Shown here: positions 1-10,263 of the stretch, in pieces
Position numbering within the stretch: position 1 is the stretch's first letter
How the letters are laid out: every line of letters begins with the position of its first letter
Source: Lamellibrachia satsuma
Lineage: Eukaryota > Annelida > Polychaeta > Sabellida > Siboglinidae
Direction: 5' to 3'
NCBI GenBank assembly: GCA_033239005.1
Contig: BSQZ01000099.1
Coordinates: forward strand, 999,501 to 1,063,500
Length of the DNA stretch: 64,000 nt
Program-made: the position numbers and the translations under genes
Notes under the pieces: model-generated
What the model saw: the letters and a program-made list of their open reading frames with translations, nothing else
What the model was told of the DNA's origin: nothing
Database searches by the model: none

Positions 1-6
1 CTATGC

Positions 7-1131
7 TTGACACACAATCGCCATCCTCAGCGTCACCCCATAGGACAAATGCCTTTTGGTTCATACCACATGGAGTTCGTCGCCGCCGACCTCATTGGCC
101 CGTTTACCGAGTCTCATAATGGCAACAAATACATTCTCACCATAATCGATTTCTGTACCGGTTGGGCCGTGGCCATGCCGATTCCCACAAAATCTAACCA
201 AGCAGTTTGGGACGCGTTTTCAAACGGGTTTATCTGCCGTCATGGCGTTTGCCGTGTTCTTTTGACAGACCATGGAGCTGAGTCTACAGCTTTAGCTTTC
301 GAACGCTACCTAAGCCAGATAGGTATTGAACATCGCACATGTCCACTCCTGCACATCCTCAATCTAATGGTAAAATCGAAAGATTCAACAGGACTCTAAA
401 ACAGATGATCCAGAAGGCTGTAAACAATCAACCCTCCCGATGGGAAGAGGTGTTAAATGATGTTATATTGGCATATCGTGCGTCCGTTTCGACGACTACT
501 GGTTACACTCCGCATTTTTAATGACAGGCAGACATATACGAATGCCTACGCAGAAAGCATTACGCGCTTCCAATGAAACGAATTTGGGAATCGGTTGGAC
601 ACGCTAGCTACAGCGTTAAAGATAGCTCGTTCTATGACAGAAGACAGTCGTAAACATAACAGAGACAGATTAGCTCAGAAAGCTAAGGCACACGATATTT
701 CGCCTGGAGATTCAGTAATGATTAAATCCGAAGAACGTTTAACATTAACTGCCAGGTGGAATCCTAGGTGGACCGTCACACGAGTCCGAGACCCTGTTGT
801 TTATGTCCACAATCAGCAGACGGGAAAGTCAAAAGTTCTCAATGCGGAGAAAGTCAGAATAGAAGACCCGAATCAAAACTGGGACACATGCAATCCTCGA
901 CCCGTACGTAAACAAGCCCGGCCGGCCCAACCACGCCGTACGAGGTCAGACACACCCCATGACGCTGATCCCGTTGATCCCAACGGGTCGTCTAATTACC
1001 ATCTGGGACAAAGTGGCCACACTACACAACGCGGTACAGCACCAGGCATCCCCATCTGGATGACCCAGATAGTCGCGACCAGCCGTCTCGTTATCGTCTG
1101 GGCCACAACGAGGACAGGAGCCATTCTCTGA
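7..1131 (+). pseudogene. gypsy integrase, frameshifted
   Basis: Retroviral-type integrase core and C-terminal region in three reading frames (7-399, 339-521, 595-1131). The DDE residues are visible: first Asp in VAADLIGPF, second in LLTDHGAES, Glu in NGKIERFNRTL. The first two lie in one frame; the Glu lies in the next after a frameshift near 340-390. A second break falls near 520-595. The last segment holds the SH3-like C-terminal region (SPGDSVMIK) and a basic Pro/Arg-rich tail. The zinc-binding N-terminus is outside the window. It cannot make a functional integrase. Confidence 0.8.
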
Positions 1132-1621
1132 GACAATCACGTGTGACAACACACACAACGCCACGTAAACATGGGACCCGCATGCTAAGGAAGTTTTCCT
1201 GGCGCGGACAGCTGGCTGCAGAGACCAGTCTGATGATGGACTCGAGGCGGACCTTGAAATTAAACACCTCAGAAAACGGAAGAGCGAGGCGCCCACAGAG
1301 TTCTTGCAGAAACGCGCTAGGCAAGAATGCATTGCTTTAGTCATGGCCTTTACACAATAATCACACACACGTATACATATATTCAGAAACAAACCTTATA
1401 CTGCTCCACTGGTTGAACACACATAAGTTTGCCCTAAAATCAGACATGAGTAGAAAAACAAATACTTATACTAATGACTGAACCGATTAGGGCGCATACC
1501 TGTCATTCAGTAACAAGACACCGACACACGCGTCAACCTACCCTGTGACACTATACCACCACCCCGATGCTCCGACTGAACGTTCGCGACGTAACACGCA
1601 GACTTACGCGGGTGAATCGTA

Positions 1622-1900
1622 ATGGTCTTATATTGTACTCGGTGGATCGGACACAAAGCGATTTGTAGCAAATTGGCAAGCTATGGGCGAAGTAAAAACA
1701 TAAAATTAGATAAATTGTCCGATGATTTAGTGGGTAACACCATTATATGGGGTACCTACCCAGGCCATGTATCCTGGACTGTTGCAATAATTTGTATATT
1801 ATGTCTCGTTGCCGTGGTTGTCTACGTGGTAATACTGTTGTACAAGAAACAGAAAATTACGGCGCCTACCTTGTGTATGAAACGGTCAATTCGTTCATAA
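1622..1900 (+). CDS. ORF with one membrane segment, possible env-like remnant
   Basis: A 92-aa ORF with one strong hydrophobic segment (about residues 52-74, Val/Ile/Leu-rich) followed by a short basic tail. Its place between integrase and 3' LTR is where some gypsy elements carry an envelope-like gene, and a single C-terminal anchor fits the end of such a protein. Everything upstream (1140-1620) is interrupted by stops. I recognise no family; the env reading is inference from position and topology only. Confidence 0.3.
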   Translation: MVLYCTRWIGHKAICSKLASYGRSKNIKLDKLSDDLVGNTIIWGTYPGHVSWTVAIICILCLVAVVVYVVILLYKKQKITAPTLCMKRSIRS

Positions 1901-2576
1901 ATTAGCGTGGAAAGTCCCGCTACAGTTTCGCATGTGACACAAACAGGCGACGCCACTGCAACCGTCAGTCTACCTGACGCGTGGCGATCAGCCCCAGTTG
2001 ATGAGAAATGAACAGGTTGAGCACGTGCTCAAATTCGCTAATTGTAAGCATTTATTTTTCTTAAAAGACGAAGTGCTGTGCTTTGGCACACTCGTTGCGC
2101 AATTTTCTCTCAAAAATAGGTGGTCACAGTAGTAATTATATACATTTTTCTTTGTGTAGTTTGTTCAGCATCCTTTTTACGGTTGCTAGGTTTGGCTAGG
2201 TCGTATGACATACCTATTCATGTTTTATCTTTACGCCCAGGCCAACGCCTGATGGAACAGCATCTTTACGATGACTGAGTGAAGCGTATTATGTATTATG
2301 TAGAGAGTTGGAAATGCATTTAACTATACTTTTGATTTTTGTAAGTACCGATGGTTTCTTCAGTACCGATTATATCCACGGATAGTTTAGAAATTGCGGA
2401 CACAATTGCACAACTGATAGGATGCAAAGGTCACTCTACCACGATACGGTAGACCAAATCGAAATGAGCAGTGTTCAACTGTATTGACAGCTAACCCTCC
2501 CTTATCAGTATTTCGTGTGTGTGTTAAAAACAAACTATCCGGACGTTTGTTTTTAACAAAAATGGGTTGGGAGGAA

Positions 2577-3182
2577 TGTAAGGTTTGGTCAGCCTAAAAT
2601 TGTAAGAACAGAGATAGTGGTCATTGCAGATATATTTAATCAATAATTTGACGTTAGCATAAAGAAAACCCAGGTTGGTACAACTTATGTAAGGCAAGCT
2701 AGTTTCTGGCCAGTTTGCAGCTTTGCTTATTGTTTAGTATACACAGTAGGCAGGGGTAGAGTCGCCCCGACTGTAATAATAACTGGACTGTCAAACGGGA
2801 GAAATGTTTACCCGATTTAGAATGCAGGCCATAAGAAACTGGTGTAGTTGGCAACAGACCGTCCCCAAGGACACAAGAAGGTCTCCCAGTCCTGGGGGTT
2901 CAGAAGGTGACCCGATACCTTGCATACGACGGTCATTTCCAGCATGTACGGGGATGACGGTTGTATATGGACATCGGCCAATAACGGCTTTCTCGATTTC
3001 CTAAAATGGTTAACCGCACCTCCACTGAGGCGGGGTTCTTCTGAAAGCTCTGGTATAAATAGGCCAGAAATAGAGTCATGAAACAACGGGTGCGCGCAAT
3101 CTAAATTACCACGCACCTCGTTAAATTTGGACTCAAAATTATCGGCAAGGATGGGCCACGCCGGCCCATACCTACCTTACCA
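2577..3182 (+). repeat. probable gypsy 3' LTR
   Basis: The segment begins TGTAAGGT directly after a purine-rich tract (gggttgggaggaa), the usual polypurine-tract/LTR boundary. It ends in an inverted match (ACCTTACCA). A TATA-box-like tataaata near 3053 would fit an LTR promoter. No second LTR of this sequence is in the window, so the boundaries are inferred. Confidence 0.5.
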
Positions 3183-3421
3183 TTAGAAAAATAAATTTAT
3201 TGAAGACTTAAATGTTAAATGGGAGACACAAGAACAGTGGTAGAGAGACCAGTCTATGTTGTACGATCTACCCTTCTGCGTTACTAAAATCTTGCGAACC
3301 TGGAAGATGCGTTCACGGCTTATTATACCGATCTGATCGTCTGCGGTATTATCAGTAAGCAGCTAGACGATCTGGCGAGCGACAAAGACAATTACTACAC
3401 AACTGTGAGTATTCTCAACGA

Positions 3422-3847
3422 ATGCACGCGTCCTTAAGAGAATCGAGAATCTTACAAGATGACGAGGAAGAGAATGATAAATCCGATGTTATAATCATCA
3501 ACAGCAGCGACGACAGCAGCAGCAGCAGCAGCGACGGTGAGGACATGTCGACGACGATGCGTCAAATAGATAGGATAGTAGATCGTGGTGATTCTATGAT
3601 TAACGAACAGAGGTTTAATGTAGCTGTAGAGAGTGCTGCTGTCCAGTACGCGTGCGATGAGGTGAGTCGTGTAATGAATTTAGACTCAGACGATGATTAC
3701 ATACCCTCATCCGACACGATCATGCATATCTTGCGGTGGTTAAGTATAGAAGTGATCACAACGTGTGGGACCATACAGTGGCGAGAACGCGTGAAAGACA
3801 AGGTGAGAGATGTGATAATTGAACGATATATGCAACGCATAAACTAA
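3422..3847 (+). CDS. accessory protein X (SIM-bearing), copy in host element H
   Basis: 141 aa. The N-terminus is acidic and Ser-rich, with a SUMO-interaction-like core VIIINSSDD (residues about 23-31) followed by a Ser/Asp run. The C-terminal 95 residues match the X proteins of P1 and P2: DRxxDRxxxM, YACDEVxRxxNL, a Tyr-x-Pro-Ser turn and an LRWLSIEV helix. Unlike P1 and P2, the GT(A/G)AGT donor after the SIM exon is absent, so only the unspliced form can be made here. Function unknown. Confidence 0.6.
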   Translation: MHASLRESRILQDDEEENDKSDVIIINSSDDSSSSSSDGEDMSTTMRQIDRIVDRGDSMINEQRFNVAVESAAVQYACDEVSRVMNLDSDDDYIPSSDTIMHILRWLSIEVITTCGTIQWRERVKDKVRDVIIERYMQRIN

Positions 3848-3863
3848 TCTTTTTTTGTTTAAG

Positions 3864-4304
3864 AAGGCGTACAAGAGACAGGCGTCACTAATCTTTTTGT
3901 TCAAGAAAACTCGCAAGAGACAGGCTTCGAGCGGCGACAACATCGAATGGATGATGTCGGTCAAACAACACAAATCGTCAGGGGTGTCACCGGCGTCGAC
4001 GGATTTACCCTCTTACACGGAGGGTTGTCCGTTGTCCTGGCCGGAAGATGACGTCAGTTTCAAGTCGCCAGACGATAAAGATGTTGTCGACAGCCCCAAG
4101 TCGCCAGACGTACGCATGTCGTCGGAGGAATGTAACATCGTCATTGAAGATGCTATGGTTCAGAAGATCATAAGCGAGTGTCAAAGTAGTCGTCTCTCGA
4201 TCGAAACGATAACTCGCAACGTTTGTCAGGACATTGCCACTACAGTCATGTCGTTGGAGTGGCAAAAAGATCTTCGACGTGACATTCAACGCATTTGTTG
4301 CTAA
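3864..4304 (+). CDS. accessory exon Y-like, copy in host element H
   Basis: Open frame with no nearby ATG. It is preceded by a pyrimidine-rich tract ending in AAG, so it looks like a spliced exon beginning KAYKRQ, the segment conserved in the other Y exons. The middle is acidic and Ser/Pro-rich. The C-terminus (EDAMVQKII, then ITRNVCQDIATTVMSLEWQ) matches the ends of the P1 and P2 Y exons. Since X here has no matching donor, expression is doubtful. Confidence 0.5.
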   Translation, partial: KAYKRQASLIFLFKKTRKRQASSGDNIEWMMSVKQHKSSGVSPASTDLPSYTEGCPLSWPEDDVSFKSPDDKDVVDSPKSPDVRMSSEECNIVIEDAMVQKIISECQSSRLSIETITRNVCQDIATTVMSLEWQKDLRRDIQRICC

Positions 4305-5828
<1,524 letters not shown>

Positions 5829-5829
5829 T

Positions 5830-6085
5830 TCCTTCAGCGCAGAGGGCGCCATATCTTGGCAGGACCGTTTCATGTACGACTACGGGATGAAGGAGTCCGT
5901 TCGATGTGGCCACATTACGGTCCTTCCTAGATAGAGTGGCGCCCTCTGCGCTGAAGGAACTGGCAGTCCGTTCGATGTCGCCACCGTACGGTCCTGCATA
6001 GATAGAGTGGCGCCCTCTGTGCTGAAGGAACTCGCAGTCCGTTCGATGTCGCCACCGTACGGTCCTGCATAGACAGAGTGGCGCC
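5830..6085. repeat. 71-bp tandem repeat, about 3.5 units
   Basis: Units contain cagtccgttcgatgtcgcca, a segment around ccgtacggtcctgcatag, and agagtggcgccctctg; the first unit is more diverged. The array follows the terminus at 5828 and precedes the polymerase start of host element H. No coding signal. Confidence 0.8.
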
Positions 6086-6164
6086 TGATTATTCGCAGTC
6101 GTATATTGGTACCCTTTGTATATCAAATATTGAACGGTCCTTCGAATAATGAACGGTCCTGATT

Positions 6165-6167
<3 letters not shown>

Positions 6168-6248
<81 letters not shown>

Positions 6249-6251
6249 ATA
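6168..6251. repeat. (TA)n microsatellite
   Basis: About 84 bases, broken once by a ttt, lying 40 bases before the polymerase start codon of host element H. P1 also has TA arrays upstream of its polymerase gene. Confidence 0.95.
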
Positions 6252-6288
6252 CTATAGCGAGTCAATGTTTGTCATTGTACACAGCAAC

Positions 6289-6298
6289 ATGAAACGTC
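6289..6298 (+). pseudogene. severed start of host-element DNA polymerase gene
   Basis: The ATG at 6289-6291 and the next codons match the first codons of the polymerase genes at 14425 and 39777 (minus strand). The coding frame stops at the P1 insertion and resumes after the right target duplication at 20385. The insertion therefore separates the start codon from the rest of the gene by 14 kb. Confidence 0.85.
6293..6298. repeat. P1 target-site duplication, left (AACGTC)
   Basis: Six bases directly before the AGTAGT terminus of P1, repeated exactly at 20380-20385. Six-base duplications are the known signature of Polinton/Maverick integration. Confidence 0.93.
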
Positions 6299-6637
6299 AG
6301 TAGTGTAGGGGAAGTTTTGGGACCTCAAATTTTGTGGTGGTGGCTACGCATGACTGATTTTGGCTAATAGCGCCCCCTAGCGGCCTGTTCAGGCATGAGT
6401 GGCGTGAGGGGGAGTAGAGGGGCCCCGCCCCGCCCCGCCCCGCGGGGCGCGTGAGGAGAGGAAGATTAATAATTGAGATGAAAGAAGATTGTTAATGAAG
6501 AGGGTAATTAATAACTGAGATCAAAGGACCGAACGAGGAGACGAGAAAGACGGGACGGAGTGACCAGTCCGAGTGGCGAGCTAATGCTAATTGGACGTTG
6601 TAACGACAGGAGTTAACTGTAAGCCGAAGCGTTTATC
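6299..6637. repeat. P1 left terminal inverted repeat
   Basis: Pairs with 20045-20379 in inverse orientation with few mismatches. Starts AGTAGTGTAGGGG, includes the block gcgccccctagcggcctgtt, a CCCCG-rich stretch, and ends at the gtttatc before 6638. A few indels distinguish the arms, so the copy is not brand new. Confidence 0.93.
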
Positions 6638-6725
6638 AGATTAATAATTGGGATGAAAGAAGATTGTTAATGAAGAGGGTAATTAATAACTGAGATCAAA
6701 GGACCTAACGAGGAGACGAGAAAGG
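6638..6725. repeat. partial tandem duplication of the left arm
   Basis: Repeats the block at about 6463-6550 (attaataattg-gatgaaagaagattg and onward to gaggagacgagaaag) directly after the TIR. The right arm has one copy only. The rest of 6299-6848 contains no gene. Confidence 0.85.
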
Positions 6726-6761
6726 AACGAGACACGGTATCGTACGAGTGCACACGTATAT

Positions 6762-6767
6762 TTTATT
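6762..6767 (-). terminator. AATAAA polyadenylation signal, P1 late genes
   Basis: Minus-strand AATAAA about 80 bases beyond the protease stop. The same signal in a conserved context (cacacgtat) occurs after the protease genes of P2 and P3. Confidence 0.6.
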
Positions 6768-6848
6768 GAACAAGCAGCAGCAGCAGGATGGCGATACAAT
6801 ATGGGTAGCGTGTAATATAAGTACGACTACCGGAGGCTCGTCGGTCGA

Positions 6849-7328
6849 TTACGACGAGCGATAATACAGTCTACCTTGTCGCATCAGTTTAAGCCAATCA
6901 AACACGCGGCGATCGTTATCAACTAGATCGGTGCCGAATACGTTGATAAAAGTTCTCATCGGAAAGCCGTTACAACGAAGCAATAGAAAAGCTACGCAAT
7001 ACTGTCCGCAAACGTTAGACAGAGAGCTCTGAAGTCTCTTGCTATTATGAGTCCACTCGGAACAATGTTCGTTCATGAAGGTGCGGAAGGCAGCGTGACG
7101 AGGCGGCAGACCGTACGAGCAGAAATACTCGCCGCGTCCGTCGGCAGCCAGGTACAGCGCGATCCAGTGTTCGCCCGGTTCGTCGCCGTCGTCGGTGTTG
7201 CACACGAAGGCGGCAGGTAGAACGCCGTCTATCGTCGCGGACAGCCCGTCTTTGGGTACGACACCGCGAAATATCGATCTGGTGGTCGGGTCCGCCTGCA
7301 GTAGTCGGGCGATCTGCAGGGTGTCCAT
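6849..7328 (-). CDS. adenain-like cysteine protease (P1)
   Basis: 159 aa, the size of Polinton/adenovirus maturation proteases (Ulp1/C5-type fold), which process capsid precursors. His54 lies in GEHWIALYL and Cys107 in SNVCGQYC; Gln100 lies seven residues before the Cys, the adenain spacing. The acidic triad member expected between His and Cys (the F-E/D-x-Y/F-G motif) is replaced by Cys70 in YFCSYG, and the same holds in P2 and P3. Intact ORF. It starts two bases after the capsid frame ends and is the last gene before the left arm. Confidence 0.88.
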   Translation of the reverse strand: MDTLQIARLLQADPTTRSIFRGVVPKDGLSATIDGVLPAAFVCNTDDGDEPGEHWIALYLAADGRGEYFCSYGLPPRHAAFRTFMNEHCSEWTHNSKRLQSSLSNVCGQYCVAFLLLRCNGFPMRTFINVFGTDLVDNDRRVFDWLKLMRQGRLYYRSS

Positions 7329-7329
7329 C

Positions 7330-8646
7330 TCAGAAGTCGCAGATGACGTTGCGGCTCTTGTCGATTTCCAGCACGGACTCGAATTCGGCGTAGGCGATGA
7401 CGTTCACGGTGGTCCGCAGCGCCTCGCGGAAATGAAGTTATATGCGGAGGTTGCCCTTTTGTACGAGATGGAAGCAGGGACCGTCGCACTGGTCGGGGGT
7501 CAGGTCGAAACAGAAGAAGGTGTAACCGTCTCGGTAGTCGCTGCGAGTCAGACCGTTGCCCTCGTCCTGCCAGATCTTACCGGTCGAGGTGAACATGCTC
7601 ATGTAGCTCCTGACGAAGAGGTCGGCTGCGAAGTTGGGCTGGAAGGATTTGGCGGGTATCTGTCGTCCGTCAACGTACACGGCGTGGAAGCTTATGGCGT
7701 TGTTCTTGGCGTGAAACGGATTCTTGTCGTACGCACCGTTGTAGGCGTCGTTATCGACGCAGCACAGCACCAGACGTTTCGGCAGAGTGCCGAGGAACAG
7801 GTTCTCGTGCGTGTGCGACCGAGCGCCCGCGGGAATGGAGTACACCTTGCAGTCGACGGACCGCATCGGATACTTGACCGTGGTCTTCTCGAGAGTCTTG
7901 ATGTGTGCCATCTGCACGGCGGGATTGAGGGTGGCCTTCTTGGCAAACAAGGTGGCATTGACGATGTCGATCTTGTAATCGGGGTGGACTCCACCAGCCA
8001 TGAGCGCAAACGCAGCCTTATTACGCACAAGTCGGATCTTGACGTCGACGCCGTTGATCAGGAATTTATCTTGCAGAAGCAGGTCCACGTGTAGACGACC
8101 CATCATGTCGACCACTCGACTCCATACCACGTGCTCTCGTCGAGCCACGAACCCTGCGTTAGCCGTGGGGCCGTCGACTAACTCGACGGCATCCATGTGA
8201 GCGGCCGTGTCCTTGTACCACAGCTGACCCGTCAGCTGCGTGTCTTTGGCATCGGCACCGTAACTCAGCAGCGTCTCGATGTAGCCACGATACGCGTACG
8301 TGTTGGTCGAACGGGTCACGAGCGTGTCGTTCAGGGAGACGTCGACCTGACCGAACAGCGAATGCAGCAAGTTATTCACCGGTCCCACGGGGTCGGCCAA
8401 GTCGAGATCGTCCCCGTTGGCTCGCGTCACCTTCACCTGCACGTGTAACATCGTGTTGGCGAGATCCAGGTAATCGTCTCCCGATCCGGGGATCAGGAAT
8501 TCTATCGGTCCTCCAGAGTCCAGAGAGGCCATGGGTTGATGTTCGACCACGTGACTGTCGACGATGCTGTTCTGAGTGGGAGGTACGGTAAAGAGATCCA
8601 GCTCGGACTTGACCCCTTCGCACAACTGCTTATGTACGAACGCCAT
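7330..8646 (-). pseudogene. major capsid protein, double-jelly-roll type (P1), premature stop
   Basis: 438-residue frame matching P3's intact 438-aa protein and the invertebrate proteins annotated F54H12.2-like, which are taken as the Polinton/adintovirus hexon. Start chosen at MAFVHKQ (8646), conserved with P3, not the upstream Met at 8673. Features: PIEFxIPGSGDDYxDL near the N-terminus, NNxLHSLFxxxDxSLN, and the C-terminal GYTFFCFDLTPDQCDGP. An in-frame TAA at 7438-7440 removes the last 36 residues. The start overlaps the preceding core-like gene by 17 bases. Confidence 0.8.
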
Positions 8647-9055
8647 CTTTTTCGTCGAATATGTCGGCCTCACGTTTCTTGAGCGTCTGTTTCGCGCGCC
8701 GTCTCTTCGCCGTAGTGACTCCTGTCTGCGCGGACGCTCGTTTTATACGTTTGGTAGGTCGCACGCCAGGGGTCGCAAGGGTACGCAGCATGCTCCTACC
8801 AGAATCCGTGATGCGTCGTTTGGCTGCCGTTTTTATGTTCTGACCAGATAAGACGTCGTCAGCTATACGAATGCCGGTCTTCAAGACTCCCTTGCCCAAC
8901 GCCACGGCACCTCTCTTGATGAGTGGCATGGCGCTGCGCAGCAGACCGCCGAACAGACTGCCCAGTCCGTGACCTCGCTGGTATTGTGCACCTGCGAAGT
9001 AGGGCAGCGCACCACCCGCCTGACGCGCGTAATAGTCGTTGTAGTTCATCGTCAT
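8630..9055 (-). CDS. basic virion core-like protein (P1)
   Basis: 141 aa. N-terminus MTMNYNDYYARQ, then a Gly-rich membrane-active-looking segment (GHGLGSLFGGLLRS, residues about 27-40), PLIKRGAVALGKG, and a strongly basic C-terminus with KRxKR and KRRRAK clusters. Adintovirus-like elements carry comparable proteins likened to adenovirus core protein X; I infer a DNA-condensing or membrane-active virion role. The start overlaps the penton stop (TAATG). This is the only full-length copy; P2 and P3 are frameshifted. Confidence 0.65.
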   Translation of the reverse strand: MTMNYNDYYARQAGGALPYFAGAQYQRGHGLGSLFGGLLRSAMPLIKRGAVALGKGVLKTGIRIADDVLSGQNIKTAAKRRITDSGRSMLRTLATPGVRPTKRIKRASAQTGVTTAKRRRAKQTLKKREADIFDEKDGVRT

Positions 9056-9954
9056 TAGAACAGTGCGGTCCTACGCCGTCGAAAATGAAGCGTCACCGTC
9101 ACTCTACCGTACTCGAATGGCACGCGCCGCCCGGTGTCGTCTCTTATATCCACCTCTATGGTCCCGAACTCCTTGCGCAACAGAGGCACGTAGTGAACGT
9201 TAGTGAAACGATCGGACACCGTGGCACCGTGACCTCCGCGAACCGGGAGGCATCGCAACAACGGCACGAGACTGTCGCCGACGATGCGAGACTCCACGAC
9301 GTCCGTGTAGACGTAGATGGTGTCGAACCCTTGATGCATGTTCACCACGGTATTGACCTCTTGACGGTAAGAGTACGGGCTATCGGTAGTCTTTGCCTTT
9401 TCGGGTGGCCGAGTAACGGTGGCCGACGGCTTGAGACCTAGCTCCGGGGGTTGCTCTCCTACTCGCGGGTGGGTGTACACGCGCGTATCCCTATCGCTCG
9501 CTGGACTGGCGATAAGCGACGGGTGGAATCCCAAAATGGTACCCATTGCACTCTGGTACGGCATGGTGAAGTCGGTGCTCGGTGACATGTGCAACGTCAT
9601 CTTCTGAGTGATGGAACTGTAGCTCAGTTTAGCCCGCGTCTTATCCGTCCACATGCGTTTCAGCGCCTTGTTGACGTGGTCCAACAATACCTCAGGACTG
9701 CGGTAATAGCCAGCAGCAATCTTCGTACTCGGGGTAAGACCCACAGGATCGCGCTCGTTGAGGTAGAACCAGGTGTCGCCTTCTCGAACGTTGTACCACG
9801 TATGTGGATACTGGAACTCTACCAGCCCGCACTCCCATTCGCCAGACAGCCATATGCGTTGTGGCAAGTCCGTGATGTAATGGGCCAAGGTGTTATCGGG
9901 GTGCACCTTCATGGAAGCGTTGCTAGGTAGCGTAAGATATAAATCAGTCGCCAT
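9055..9954 (-). CDS. penton-like minor capsid protein, single jelly roll (P1)
   Basis: 299 aa, intact. The N-terminal motif LPSNASMKVHPDNTLAHY, WECGLVEFQYPHTWYNV, the mid segment YVYTDVVESRIVGDS and the C-terminal FEYGRVTVTLHFRRRR are conserved in P2 and P3 and are typical of the Polinton minor capsid (penton base-like) protein. By family it would form the vertices of an icosahedral capsid. A Pro/Thr-rich linker (about residues 160-185) varies between copies. Confidence 0.8.
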   Translation of the reverse strand: MATDLYLTLPSNASMKVHPDNTLAHYITDLPQRIWLSGEWECGLVEFQYPHTWYNVREGDTWFYLNERDPVGLTPSTKIAAGYYRSPEVLLDHVNKALKRMWTDKTRAKLSYSSITQKMTLHMSPSTDFTMPYQSAMGTILGFHPSLIASPASDRDTRVYTHPRVGEQPPELGLKPSATVTRPPEKAKTTDSPYSYRQEVNTVVNMHQGFDTIYVYTDVVESRIVGDSLVPLLRCLPVRGGHGATVSDRFTNVHYVPLLRKEFGTIEVDIRDDTGRRVPFEYGRVTVTLHFRRRRTALF

Positions 9955-9960
9955 TGCGTC

Positions 9961-10263
9961 TCAACGTGGGATCAGCATGTAACCCAACGAGCTGCTCAGC
10001 AGCGCCGTCCACAGATTAGAATTCGTGTGACCTGTCGTCAGGTTGTAGATGCTGATCAGGATGATCGTGTACAAGACGACGACCTGACACAGAAACACAA
10101 TCTCCTCTTTGGGACACGCGGTACCGAACAGGTGCCAGGGAGTGCTGTCTTGCTCGCTCGATGCACCGTCGGTACGATCCTCCTCCGCCTCCTGTGTTTC
10201 CGGCGCCTCCTCGTCTACGATGGTGGTGGTGCTGACGGTCTGTGGTGTCGTGGCGTGTGTCAT
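9961..10263 (-). CDS. Polinton membrane protein (P1)
   Basis: 100 aa with start taken at MTHATTP (10263), aligned with the P2 and P3 starts; the longer ORF to 10368 overlaps integrase. An acidic, Thr-rich N-terminal half, the motif TPWHLFG, then two hydrophobic segments (FLCQVVVLYTIILISIY and LWTALLSSSLGYML). The ATG overlaps the integrase stop (ATGA). This gene is always next to the penton gene in these elements; role unknown, probably a virion membrane or assembly factor. Confidence 0.65.
   Translation of the reverse strand: MTHATTPQTVSTTTIVDEEAPETQEAEEDRTDGASSEQDSTPWHLFGTACPKEEIVFLCQVVVLYTIILISIYNLTTGHTNSNLWTALLSSSLGYMLIPR

Larger units (their letters stand above)
1..3182 (+). mobile_element. 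Ty3/gypsy retrotransposon A, 3' part, decayed
   Basis: The window opens inside the integrase of a gypsy-type retrotransposon reading on the plus strand. It continues through the integrase C-terminal region, a stop-rich stretch with one membrane-spanning ORF, about 680 bases (1901-2576) in which I see no gene, and a probable 3' LTR. The integrase is related to that of the gypsy copy at 52821-55762, so both belong to one family. The 5' part lies outside the window. It ends next to old Polinton sequence, so it probably inserted there. Confidence 0.75.

Noticed and set aside
4005..4289. Minus-strand ORFs over X and Y at 3740-4289
   Set aside because: No similarity to anything; plus-strand frames match X and Y of other elements.
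7195..8094. 299-aa plus-strand ORF over the P1 capsid gene (and similar ones over 56896-58230)
   Set aside because: Antisense shadow of a codon-biased gene; it has no family features, and the opposite strand encodes conserved proteins in all three elements.
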